Of a stretch of DNA of 64,000 nucleotides, positions 22,606-32,457 are shown in pieces. The stretch spans positions 3,162,001-3,226,000 of the forward strand of contig NC_091273.1 of the NCBI RefSeq assembly GCF_042100115.1. Reading direction: 5' to 3'. The stretch is from Alternaria dauci (Eukaryota; Ascomycota; Dothideomycetes; Pleosporales; Pleosporaceae). The translations under genes were made by a program, and so were the position numbers. The notes under the pieces are model-generated. The model made no database searches and was not told where the DNA came from. It saw only the letters and a program-made list of their open reading frames with translations. Each line of letters opens with the position of its first letter. The stretch's first letter is position 1.

Positions 22606-23505
22606 CTACCTCCGGCCCTTGCCTCTGCCCCTGCCTGCAGATCCACGTGGTGTCGACGAGCAGTTGACTGCGATATGTCCCTTCTGTCCACATTTATAGC
22701 ATTCCATGTCGGCCATGCCGCTGAACCCACCTCTGCCTCCGCCACCTGAGCGTCGACCGCCTGATATCGATGTTAAGCCCTGCAGATTTCCATCGTTGTT
22801 CTGTTGCTTCGGTGTTGCCAGGGCTGATCCGTCGCCCGTGTTTGCGCGCATCTTCTTTGATTCGCGCTTCTCGGACGCCATCTCGCGCTTCGTCTGTCGG
22901 ATAAGATCTGCCGCAGGATCTTCTGAATCATAATCGTCCTCGGATTCCTCAGATTCTGAATCTGAGTCTTCAGTCTTGACCAAAGGTACGGACTCCTAAA
23001 GCAAGTCAGCTTGGTTTTTCCGCCAGATCTTGTCACACGCACATTTGCCTTCTTCTTGACGCCACCACCAAATTGCATTCTTATGGGCCTGACATCCTCT
23101 TCCTCGTCTTCATCATCGTCCTCGGCATCCAGCTCAGCGAACCCGGCTTGCCTGACGTTCATCGCATCTTGCCTCTTCCCTTCGAGAGGATCCTTGAAGC
23201 TCAACACCCACTTGGTCTCGCCTGTATGTTCGGCGGCCTTGTCTAGTGCAGCCTGGCGCTTCGCTTCCTCTGCGTCCAACCCCGATTGTATGATCTCGCG
23301 GTCCGAAGTTCCTATAGCAGAACCATTCGAAATGCGCGCTTTCTTGGCGGGCGGTCCATCAGGCGTCGAAGGTGAAGACTTTGCGGCAGCACGCTGCATA
23401 AACTACTTGTGTTTTTAGTAGATTTGTCGGACGGTACGGTAGTGGCCTACAAACCTTCATACCCATCAGTCCTTTGGACATTGTTTTGGGCGTGTTTCCA
23501 GACAT
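22606..23505 (-). CDS. Mpp6-like nuclear exosome cofactor with a CCHC zinc knuckle
   Basis: Exons 23505..23455, 23402..23043 and 22995..22606 join in phase to 266 aa. The first exon (17 codons) and the start of exon 2 together encode SKGLMGMKFMQRAAAK, the signature of MPP6/MPHOSPH6, which docks on Rrp40 and links the RNA exosome to Mtr4. A second conserved stretch, RPIRMQFGGG, matches the MPP6 RMSFxGF region. An acidic Ser/Asp/Glu segment follows. The C-terminus carries a CCHC zinc knuckle (CYKCGQKGHIAVNC) flanked by Gly/Arg runs (GGRRSGGGGRGG and GRGRGKGRR). Zinc knuckles are typical of the exosome-linked TRAMP subunits Air1/Air2, not of yeast or human MPP6. Predicted nuclear, RNA-binding. 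Confidence 0.82.
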
Positions 23506-26500
23506 TCTGTAGTTGGTCACGAGTATCAATGTTGCTTGGTTGGGTTGAGTACAGTCTGGTGTTGCTGTCTTCCTTGCGCGTTCGCGCAGTCGCGTTCAGC
23601 GAACTTTTGGTGCACGGGCCGCATCTCTTTCGCTATCGATAACATTGCCGATGCCGACATGACAGTATGCAACCCTCCTGCTTTCCTCTCACCCCGCGAT
23701 GCCAACAGGCAACACCCTCCCGAGCCATCGAAACAGGGCCCCTTTTAGCACCATCTTTAGCAGACTTTCGCGCTCTGGCCAGTACAAGGCGACATGTACA
23801 ACCGTTTACACAGCATGAGCTGAGCTACATATCACTTCCTCGGTCAAGCAGGGCTGCATTGCACCCATGGATTTGACAAAGGCAAACAATAGACGGAAGT
23901 CAAAATGGGTCAGGCTCACACGGTGTGCAATGACGTGCAATAAAGCATTCGACAACTTTTAAGAAGCCATGTATCAACAGTATTGCTAATCTAGCGTAAC
24001 ACTACGCCTTAAATTTTGGAAATGTGCCGGCTACGTCGGCCATTGAGGATGAGTAGGCTAATTACAGGGGATCATGACCACATGTCGAGCCGCAGATCTT
24101 CAGCATTCCACCACCATCCAAGCCAGCGCCGCTCTATACTATCGGGGTATCGTTGAGATTCCAGCCTCCAAGGTCATGCCGTGGGTGGCGAATGACGCCA
24201 TTAGTCGTTAAGGATAAGTCGTCTCAGTAGTACGTATATTGTAGCTTGTGATATGCCACAGGAAATCGCTCCGCCGCAAAATGCTCAAGCAGGTCTGGGC
24301 ATACTGGCATCCATGGCTTTCGAAAAAAGCGCAGCTTTCAGTTGGCGGTAGGCCTCGATGGCATCTTCGCGGGATCGAGCCTCGGATTCAGACTCTGGGG
24401 GCAGATACGAATAATGCCTGGGTAATGAAGATGTCCATGTTGATATGTTGGAGGCGTGTGTAGGCGTCAAGAAGGGATGCGACGATTGGTGAGTGGCGAT
24501 AGACGCCATCGTCCCTGGAGAAGATGTAGAGGAGAGTTGCGAGCCGGTTGAGCTTGGAGCACGAGAAGACATGTTGTTGTGCTGGAAGAGAGGACTCTAG
24601 CAGACCATTTATCATCTCGCAATAATTTGTCAAACAAGATACGGAAATAGCAAATCTCAAAAGTCGAGTCGCGAATCTGAACTCCGAAACATACTCCGGC
24701 ACCATTACGACTGGGGCTTGCAGGATGGCGGCTTCGCCAAATTACGCCTCTGAGACGACATTTATGCCAACGACATGATCATAGGGAAAGGCAACCTTGT
24801 CGGTGCCGTCAGTGACACGATAATCAGTGAGCAGGTACGCAGATGTTGAGCGGGAGATCGTCGCGAAGCGTCGTCTACCCAATCACAGCGCAGCGGTCAG
24901 GAATGTACCTACTCTGGGTTCCGGGATGCTAGATGCCACAATGTGGAAAATCGTATGTTGTTTGACAAATCCCAGAGAGCCGGGACACGCCAATCCCACA
25001 CACGGCGCATACGCGAGGATGATTTGTGACTTACCAGCCATCTGGTAAGTGTTAATTCCAAATTCCACATACGTAATCAGCGCTAGCGGCCACTAGTTCC
25101 TCCGGTCTCACCTCCTCGAGACGCGACTTTAGTGACATCTGTGCAAATCTCGCATATACCTGGAGATGCGTGTGAGCTCGGTCCTCCAGCAAGCCCAGGT
25201 CTCGCGTCTAAAGCGCCCCAACCGTTCGTACTCCTCAGGGCTTTGACGCGACGACGAGTATGACGGAGACACCCCAACGGCCTGCCACATCTCTCCTCTG
25301 CTAGGGGGCTGAACCGTGTGCTCGAATGCGCAAGTCTGTTCATCAACTCCCAGCGTCATGATCGCCTGCTTACTTGCCTTGTGCAAACAAAAGCACGCAA
25401 GGCAATATCACCGCCGGGTATCTTCCCGCAGCTCACACCGCTTATCACATGTTCAGTCGGCCGGCAAGGCTTCACCCAAGCAGCCACTGATCTGCTCCTA
25501 CAGCAATCTCGGACTAAGCACTTTACGGTGACAAATTACTGTGCAGCAATGCATGTACGAGTTGGGACCCGATCTCCACAAATGTTCAGTGCCAGTGTTG
25601 ATACAGTCTCACGAGTATCGTACCCATCTGTCAAGTCGCGGAGGTCTGATCTGTCATCATCGGCCTTATGTCACCATAACGTCGAGGAAAAGATTATATA
25701 AACGAACTAATCAGCAATGGAACGTCCACCGCCATTGATTCCGTCTTCAATCCCGATATCTGTACCCGCATAGCATCGGCAACCTCCATACCCGATACGC
25801 CTCAATCGAGCGAAGTTCAGGGAGACCTTCTAGCTGTTCGAGTGGCCATGACTCCATATGGCACTAGGAAGTGCCGCCTCAGGTAGATTTACAAGCGCAG
25901 GCGACTCAAATAGTGTCCGACATGCGACATCTGACACCACCTGGTCTTCAAGCCACCGGGTGAATCGGTCCGATCTTCATCCATCAAATTGCTCACCTCC
26001 AATTCCGTAGTCGCGCTAGAGGGTTGGATACAATCGTTGCTTTTAGCATTATACCAAGATATCAGCGATAAAGCGCAGCATGTGACCCCTAAGTGTTACA
26101 ATCAACAACGGCGTCCTACTTACACAGCTGATAATAGAACCGGCACTAAGCAGTTTTGCGACAGCTCTAAGACTTCTGTAGTGTTTGGTACATATACCAT
26201 GTGAGCGCACACTGCGTTTGGGCAGTGTTCGCTTTTCGAGCATACCACAATATGCACAATCACTACCCATCGACGAAGTAATCTCACAGCAAGATCCAGT
26301 ACTTGTTCCAGGTGGTTTCCACATCTATCGCATGTTTGGTTGATCATGTGCCGATTCCGCTAGTGAACCACACTTTAACATAACGGCTATCTCAGGGCCA
26401 GGGTTGGTAATCGCTGTCATCGCACCCCACTCGTCTGTTTGAATGTATCGAGAATTAGTTGTGACCTGCTCTTCACTTCAGTGGAACGGACAGTCCTCAA

Positions 26501-26811
26501 CTGCCTTCTTTGTTTATACTCGCATATATCGTACCATGGTCTACGGTTCATGTGCGAATATGGTTGGCAGGAGACCTCGTCGGTGGGTCCATCACATCAT
26601 AGCAACCACAGCTACAATGCTCCTTAGTGCACGAAGAACCGGCCCAGTCCCGGCTTGCGTGTTCATCAAAGCAAGGTTACTGACCAATTCAAACCCTTCT
26701 TGAGACCAGAACCACTACACTGCCTAGGTGTCGTGTAAACGCTCGAATGTGCCCACTTTAAGTTTCACTTGGATCCGAGTATCTTCATCTTCAAGTCCCT
26801 TCATCTTCATT
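23506..26811. other. Gene-poor 3.3 kb region
   Basis: No frame with domain support. Base composition is not obviously AT-rich, and I see no clear transposase, reverse transcriptase, terminal repeat or tRNA. The best candidate is the weak minus-strand frame reported separately. It may hold decayed mobile DNA too worn to name. Confidence 0.45.
24285..24705 (-). pseudogene. Possible gene remnant with two overlapping frames
   Basis: Two overlapping minus-strand frames both begin at ATG and have fair codon pattern. One starts at 24705 (105 aa, with CSKLNRLATLLYIFSRDD). The other starts at 24572 (95 aa, ending in a charged helix SREDAIEAYRQLKAALFSKA). Each seems to carry part of a structured protein, as if a frameshift near 24400 separated them. 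No short intron reconciles them. I recognise no family; it may be noise. Confidence 0.25.
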
Positions 26812-28065
26812 ATGCACGACCAATCTCCGAGTTGGTTCATCCTGAGGTCCAAAGCGACTGCGGACATACACTATGACGCCCTACTTTCTACAGTGATCTT
26901 CACAGCCCTTGCCTCACTCCTGGTGGTATTGCGATGGTGCAGCCGGATCTGCAGCCGATCAGGCGCTGTCAAATCCGAAGACTACCTCGTCACGGCAGCC
27001 ATGGCAAGTACCTACGTGCGTTTGCACAAACTAGATCTAATTATCGCAGGCGTGCTCTATCGGCTTCACGGCGGTGGTCGCCGGAGGCAAGATGCCCATT
27101 CGAATTCTTGTAGTGGACGGGAGGTTGACAGAAATATAGAGTTCAGTATCAACGGCGAAGACCTCAGGCGAGGAGGCCTCGAATCGCCCTTGCTTTCCGC
27201 TATGCTAAAGGTAAGTGATGGTCATCCCGCTCCGTACACCGTTGATCGTTTGCAGTTTGTACTTGCCCAGACCATCCTCTACCATCTGGCGAGCAACCTC
27301 GTCAAGGCATCCTTCCTACTGCAATACACTCGCCTCTTCCTAACAGTTCCTTCAATTATCTGGATATGTAATATCCTCTTCGCCTTGGTCTTCGGTGCCG
27401 CGGCTTGGGGCATCTTTGGGAATGTCTTTCTCTGCGAACCAATACAGAGTTATTGGGACGTTTCGTTATCTGGGACCTGTATGAACAAAGAGAGCCATTT
27501 CTGGTCAACAAGCATCATCGGCTTGTTACTCGACTTCGCTATCTGGGTTCTCCCCATTCCGGTAGTTGGCAAGCTGAAATTGCCTAAGCGACAGAAGATT
27601 AGCTTGGTTGGAGTATTCGGTTTGGGTGGCTTGTATTTCTCTTCTTCCATGAGACACGTTCCTTGCTAATCGCAATACCAGTGTGTGTATCGTAACATTG
27701 CTGCGACTAGTACTGGTCCGCAACGCTGTGAAACATGGCCAAGTCACAAGTAAGGCATTGCAGCAAATGTAGCGTCATCTTCATACTGATATACTACAGG
27801 GGCTGGTACATACGCCATCGTCTTCTCGTCAGCCGAAGTCAATACTGCAATCATTTGCGCATCGCTGCTTGTCATGAAGCCTCTGTTCGCGCGCTTCCTT
27901 CCGGCTATCTTCTCGGAGCAACCTGTCTCCGCGGTAGATGACGCAGTGACTTGTCGAGCCTTGACTGGGTTGCATCTGCTTCGCGGAGCCACAGCTGATG
28001 ACTTGGAAAAGGCTCGAGGTAACGGGCGGCGAGACACTCTAATTGAGATGAATGCCCACAGATAG
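26812..28065 (+). pseudogene. Pth11-like/SAT4 rhodopsin-domain membrane protein, apparently frame-damaged
   Basis: Seven-helix fungal membrane protein of the Pth11-like group. From the third helix on, the exons agree with the family: 27256..27632, 27682..27749 and 27800..28065, including NLVKASFLLQYTRLF, CEPIQSYWD, HFWSTSIIGLLLDFAIWVLP and EVNTAIICASLLVMKPLF. The second helix is problematic. A GC-AG intron at 27004-27049 yields ACSIGFTAVVAGG, the expected helix, but that frame meets a TAG at 27137, next to what looks like a TA duplication (ATATA at 27134-27138). A GT-AG intron at 27008-27049 instead gives an open 355-aa reading with a scrambled second helix. Either the gene is dead or it encodes a faulty receptor. 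A sequencing error is possible. Confidence 0.7.
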
Positions 28066-28660
28066 CCTCGGCCAAGGGGACGAGGAGGCTCAAGAAGGGG
28101 CTGGCAAATAGCAAGCGAAACACAATGTAGCTTAGCGAAGACGGGGTGTAGCTTCTGCTATGACGTATGTCGATATCGCAGCTTGATGCATTGCTGCGCT
28201 ACCACCATGCCACCGTGCCAGCGAAAGATAGGCCATATACGTGTCTTGCAGCAGTGAAGTGTTCAAATACATGATGGATGTTATACCTCTCCACGAGGCT
28301 GGAGAGCTCACAGGCAGATGACAAGGAATGCCCCCACCAGGCGCTAGCGCGGCAGCTTAGCTTGCCGGCCGTGCTCAACCTCAACCTGCATCCAACAACG
28401 ATTGAATGCAACTCGGCCTGCGTCCTCGTTTGCGAACACGGCCATCTTTGTACGATCTTGTTCAGAAGAAGAACATTGACCAGATTTCCGTATCTGGAGC
28501 TCTCCCCGCCGCCGGCCCCGACGACGTTGAGCCACACCGAGTGCCGCTTCCTGCAAGCCCGCTGATATCACCACAAGGCGAGCTTCCCACGCAGCCGCCG
28601 CCACCCCATATCACCCTACAAGAAGCCAGCGACGACGAAAAAGACACATCGACAGACAAG
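28066..28660. promoter_or_regulatory. VMA1 upstream region
   Basis: Lies between the Pth11-like gene and the VMA1 start. It should hold the VMA1 promoter and 5' UTR. Frames present overlap on both strands and show no domain. Confidence 0.5.
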
Positions 28661-31600
28661 ATGCCTCCTGTAAGCAACGTCTGCTGTTAAGGGGCGTGTG
28701 GCGCATGTAGCTAATTCGTGGGCGCAGAAGCAACAGAAGAAGCAGGAGCAGAAGTCGGAGGGCGACGAGCATGGTAAGTTCGAGCACTCTGCCTAGATGC
28801 GCAAAGTATGGTGGAGGACATTGCTGACTATGTGCAGGCGCCATCTACTCCATTTCTGGGTACGTCGTCGCCTTACAGTGCGCAAGTCGCATACTAATCC
28901 GCCCAGTCCTGTCATCATTGCCGAGAACATGATCGGCTGTGCCATGTACGAGCTTGTACGTACAACGAGATGCATTGGGATGGAAGAATGCTAACCTGTC
29001 TAGGTTCGTGTTGGTCACGACAATCTCGTCGGTGAGGTCATTCGAATCGAAGCCGACAAGGCCACCATCCAGGTCTACGAAGAGACTGGTACGCCCACCA
29101 CGCATATATGCACGCAGCAGAACGTGGCTAATATCGCATAGCTGGTGTGACTGTAGGCGACCCCGTCTACAGGACCGGACAGCCGTTGTCTGTCGAGCTT
29201 GGTCCCGGTCTTATGGAAACCATCTACGACGGTATCCAGCGTCCTCTCAAGGGTATCGCCGAAGACGCGAACAGCATTTACATCCCCCGCGGTATAAATC
29301 TGCCTGCCCTCGACCGCAAGAAGAAGTGGGAGTTCACACCCGGTTCCCTCAAGGTTGGAGACCACATCACCGGTGGTGACGTCTTTGGTACTGTCTTTGA
29401 GAACAGCCTGCTCAGCGAACACAGAATTCTGCTTCCTCCCCGTGCCAAGGGCACCATCACCCGCATCGCTGAGAAGGGTAGCTATACTGTTGATGAGAAG
29501 ATCCTGGAGCTTGAGTTCAACGGCACCAAGACCGAGTACAGCATGATGCACAAGTGGCCCGTACGAGTGCCCCGTCCTTCCAACGAGAAGCTATCGTCCG
29601 ACCAGCCGCTCATTGTCGGTCAACGTGTCCTCGACTCTTTGTTCCCCAGTGTCCAGGGTGGCACTGTATGCATCCCAGGCGCTTTTGGATGCGGCAAGAC
29701 CGTCATTTCCCAGTCTCTGTCCAAATTCTCCAACAGTGACATTATCGTCTACGTCGGATGCGGTGAGCGAGGAAACGAGATGGCCGAAGTCCTGATGGAC
29801 TTCCCAGAACTCACCATTGACGTCAACGGCAAAAAAGAGCCCATCATGAAGCGTACAACGCTCATTGCCAACACTTCCAACATGCCCGTGGCTGCCCGTG
29901 AAGCCTCCATCTACACTGGTACGTAATATTTCTCTCACCTTCCAGTTCTCCCACCTTTGCCCCTTCCCCGAGGTATAAGTATCTTTCTTCTTTCGACTCA
30001 ACCTTCCACTTCCGGACATGGCACCTTCCTTTGGACAGCACCCCACCTTCCCTGTCGCTACGGCGCCTTCCTCTGGACGGCGTCCAGGCTTCTCTGTCGC
30101 TATGGCGCCTTCCTCAACTGTGGCGCCTGCCTCAACTGTGGCGCCGGTGTTGCTATCGTCCCACCGCCGTCCGGAACCATGCCTCCTTCGCTCTCACCTC
30201 ACCGCAGCTCAGCATGGCGATGAGCAAAATCGACCCGGTCGATTACCTCAGTGATGAGGAGGATCTCTCGGACATCAGCCTCGAGGATGCAGACTACCTC
30301 ACCCTCGATGCGCTCTCACTGCTCGTGGATGACCTGACATTCGACCTCGTCAACGTCACCGCCCCAGAGTTGAAACACAATCCACAGTTTCAAGTTCTCT
30401 TTTCTGAGCGCTCCTCCTACGACTCTGTATCGGCTTGCTCTCATCTTGAGTTCGCTCCTGGCCTTCACGATGTTCTTAAGTCGCCTGAACCGCCTACGAT
30501 CGAGTTCTTCAAGTCTCTCCCATCCATTCCTGACGCCAAGTCATGGGCAGTTTATTCACTGGTAATGGAAAAGGATGGCTGTCCTGACAAGCTCTATGTT
30601 GGTTCTGCGACAGAGGCTGACCGCGGAGTATCTGATCGGCTCCGGCACTATCATCCTGGATCCACAGTCCTTCCGCGCTTCGTCAGGCTTGCATTTGAGC
30701 AAGGCTATCAAATAGCACACTTTGGTCTGCTCTGCTGGGCTTCTTTACCTACGCCCGGACTGGTTCCAAGGGTGAGAGCACGCTTTTTGTGTGTGGAGGC
30801 CCTCTTTACCTGTCTCTTCTTCAGTGCTTTTGCGAAGTCAGCATACGTCCACCTCGACCATCTGATGCTCTGGAGCCGTGCATCAGTAACGTGGAAGCCG
30901 CTCTGCTCGCATCTGCCTCTGACTGAGAAGATCATCGGTGATATAAACATGTCATACGATGAGCTTGAGATCGTCGCTGCTCTTCGAAAGGCTGCTAAGA
31001 CTCGGTATTACCAGGAATGGCGAGCTGCTCAGAGAGCGAAAGATGAAAAGGCCTACAAGGCCAACGTCACGAAGAGAAAGAATGCCTGGGCCGAGAAGAA
31101 CCGAGACAAGGTCAACAAGACTGCAGCGAAGGTCAGAGAGAAGGCGATCGAGTCCCAGCGATTCTTCTGCAAGACCTGCAACAGCGCCCTCCAGAGCCAG
31201 GATGCACTCGACGCACACTACAAACGCCAGTCACACGCTGACAGACTGGCCGGAATCGAGGTGGTCGAAACGTCACCCAACGCCACCAGGATCAAGGCTG
31301 CCCGCGATGCCGCCAAAGCCGCTGGTCTGCACCGTTGTGAGGTCTGCGACAAGGGCTTTGGTCACCCGGGAGGACTGGACCGCCACCTCACAGGGACCCG
31401 GCACAAGGCCAAAGCCGCCAAAGCGGAGGCTGAGGCTGCCGCCTCCCCCTAATTCACGACCCATTCAGTTTGGATTTTTTTGGGATCCTTTCATCTTCTA
31501 CTTCTACTTTTCGACTTCTGGCATACCGATTACCGATCACTGACCATCATTCAACCACAGGAGTAGTTATAAGCGAGTATTTTCGCGATATGGGATTCAA

Positions 31601-32457
31601 TGTTTCGATGATGGCTGACTCGTCCTCACGATGGGCTGAAGCTCTTCGCGAGATTTCCGGACGTCTTGGAGAGATGCCCGCTGACCAAGGTTTCCCTGCT
31701 TACCTTGGTGCTAAGCTTGCGTCTTTCTACGAGCGTGCTGGTCGTGTCCAGGCTCTGGGTAGCCCCGAGCGTTTCGGCAGTGTGTCTATCGTCGGTGCTG
31801 TCAGCCCTCCAGGTGGTGACTTTTCGGATCCTGTCACGACTAGTACCCTCAACATTGTGCAGGTCTTCTGGGGTCTCGACAAGAAGCTTGCTCAGCGAAA
31901 GCATTTCCCGTCCGTCAACACATCGATCAGTTACAGCAAGTACACAAACCCGCTCGACAAGTACTACGCCAAGAACAACCCCGAGTTCCCCCGTCTGCGC
32001 GACCGCATCAAGGAGCTTCTCACTACTTCAGACGACCTCGACCAAGTTGTACAACTTGTCGGTAAATCAGCTCTCGGCGACAGTGACAAGATTACGCTTG
32101 ATGTGGCGACGCTCCTTAAGGAGGACTTCTTGCAGCAAAACGGCTACTCCGACTACGACCAGTTCTGTCCGCTGTGGAAGACTGAATGGATGATGAAGAA
32201 CATGATGGCATTCCACGACGAGGCTCAGAAGGCTGTCTCCCAGGGGCATGCATGGTCCAAGGTCCGCGACGCAACTTCGGAAATCCAGAGCCAGCTCCGT
32301 TCGATGAAGTTTGAGCTACCCAGCGACGGCGAGGAGAAGGTCACCAAGAAGGTAAGCACAGGCAACTGCTCTCTTTGTGTATATGCTGACTTCCAACCAG
32401 TACGAGGAACTCCTACAGAAGATGACCGACAAGTTTGCATCGGTCATCGACGAGTAA
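28661..32457 (+). CDS. vma1: V-type ATPase catalytic subunit A
   Basis: ATP-hydrolysing subunit of the vacuolar proton pump V1 sector. Eight exons join in phase to 611 aa: 28661..28669, 28728..28773, 28838..28859, 28907..28955, 29004..29088, 29142..29918, 31561..32351 and 32401..32457. The start is an exon of three codons, MPP. Motifs: [16 protein letters not shown], the P-loop [44 protein letters not shown] and [13 protein letters not shown]. Six introns are 48-70 bp. The sixth is 1642 bp and contains a nuclease gene (separate entries). The site where the VDE intein sits in yeast (YVG/C) is uninterrupted. The first residues after the long intron ([13 protein letters not shown]) depart from the usual GITLAEYFRDQGK. 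Confidence 0.95.
29975..29982 (+). promoter_or_regulatory. TATA-like box inside the VMA1 intron
   Basis: TATAAGTA followed by a 30-base pyrimidine-rich stretch, the arrangement common at fungal transcription starts. It lies about 240 bases before the nuclease ATG and may let the intronic gene be transcribed independently of VMA1. Weak evidence on its own. Confidence 0.35.
30018..30150 (+). repeat. Imperfect short tandem repeats upstream of the nuclease gene
   Basis: Repeated words GGCGCCTTCCTC, CTGTCGCTAYGGCGCC and TGTGGCGCC occur in tandem over about 130 bases. One frame (30018-30254, ATG start) reads them as repeated Ala/Pro/Ser ([11 protein letters not shown]); it overlaps the nuclease ATG in another frame and may act as an upstream ORF. 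Confidence 0.6.
30214..31452 (+). CDS. GIY-YIG endonuclease with two C2H2 zinc fingers, intron-encoded
   Basis: Predicted homing endonuclease, 412 aa from ATG 30214 ([11 protein letters not shown] 30220 is also possible), nested in the VMA1 intron on the same strand. An acidic N-terminus of about 100 residues precedes a GIY-YIG domain near residues 105-215. There the first Tyr is in WAVYSLV, the YVG box in KLYVGSAT, the catalytic Arg in SDRLRHY, and the metal-binding Glu in [15 protein letters not shown] long Lys/Arg/Ala-rich helical region follows (residues about 250-320). Two fingers end the protein: [20 protein letters not shown]...H and [20 protein letters not shown]...H, both C-X2-C-X12-H-X5-H. 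All core residues are intact, so it is probably active. The frame has no stop for 60 codons upstream, but only TTG starts there. Confidence 0.85.
   Translation: MAMSKIDPVDYLSDEEDLSDISLEDADYLTLDALSLLVDDLTFDLVNVTAPELKHNPQFQVLFSERSSYDSVSACSHLEFAPGLHDVLKSPEPPTIEFFKSLPSIPDAKSWAVYSLVMEKDGCPDKLYVGSATEADRGVSDRLRHYHPGSTVLPRFVRLAFEQGYQIAHFGLLCWASLPTPGLVPRVRARFLCVEALFTCLFFSAFAKSAYVHLDHLMLWSRASVTWKPLCSHLPLTEKIIGDINMSYDELEIVAALRKAAKTRYYQEWRAAQRAKDEKAYKANVTKRKNAWAEKNRDKVNKTAAKVREKAIESQRFFCKTCNSALQSQDALDAHYKRQSHADRLAGIEVVETSPNATRIKAARDAAKAAGLHRCEVCDKGFGHPGGLDRHLTGTRHKAKAAKAEAEAAASP

Larger units (their letters stand above)
29919..31560 (+). mobile_element. Candidate homing spliceosomal intron in VMA1
   Basis: A phase-1 intron within the Gly codon of the conserved ASIYTG segment. 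Borders are canonical for the spliceosome: GTACGT donor at 29919, CTGAC branch-like site about 20 bases before the CAACCACAG end at 31560. It is some 25-30 times longer than the other VMA1 introns because it encloses a same-strand gene for a GIY-YIG nuclease. There is no sign of a group I or II ribozyme: the ends match neither class, and the nuclease frame fills about three quarters of the length. Mobility by homing is an inference from nuclease type and location. Confidence 0.8.

Noticed and set aside
24000..26800. Transposon or RIP-mutated repeat
   Set aside because: No transposase frame, terminal repeats or strong AT bias could be seen; left as gene-poor sequence.
29740..29780. VDE-type intein in VMA1
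   Set aside because: The yeast intein site ([11 protein letters not shown]) is continuous here, and no splicing or LAGLIDADG blocks occur.
30018..30254. Separate Ala/Pro/Ser protein gene
   Set aside because: It is a translation of short tandem repeats overlapping the nuclease start; at most an upstream ORF.
29919..31560. Group I or group II self-splicing intron hosting the nuclease
   Set aside because: The ends are ordinary spliceosomal GT...AG with a branch-like CTGAC, no group II GTGYG/AY ends are present, and too little non-coding sequence remains for a ribozyme core.
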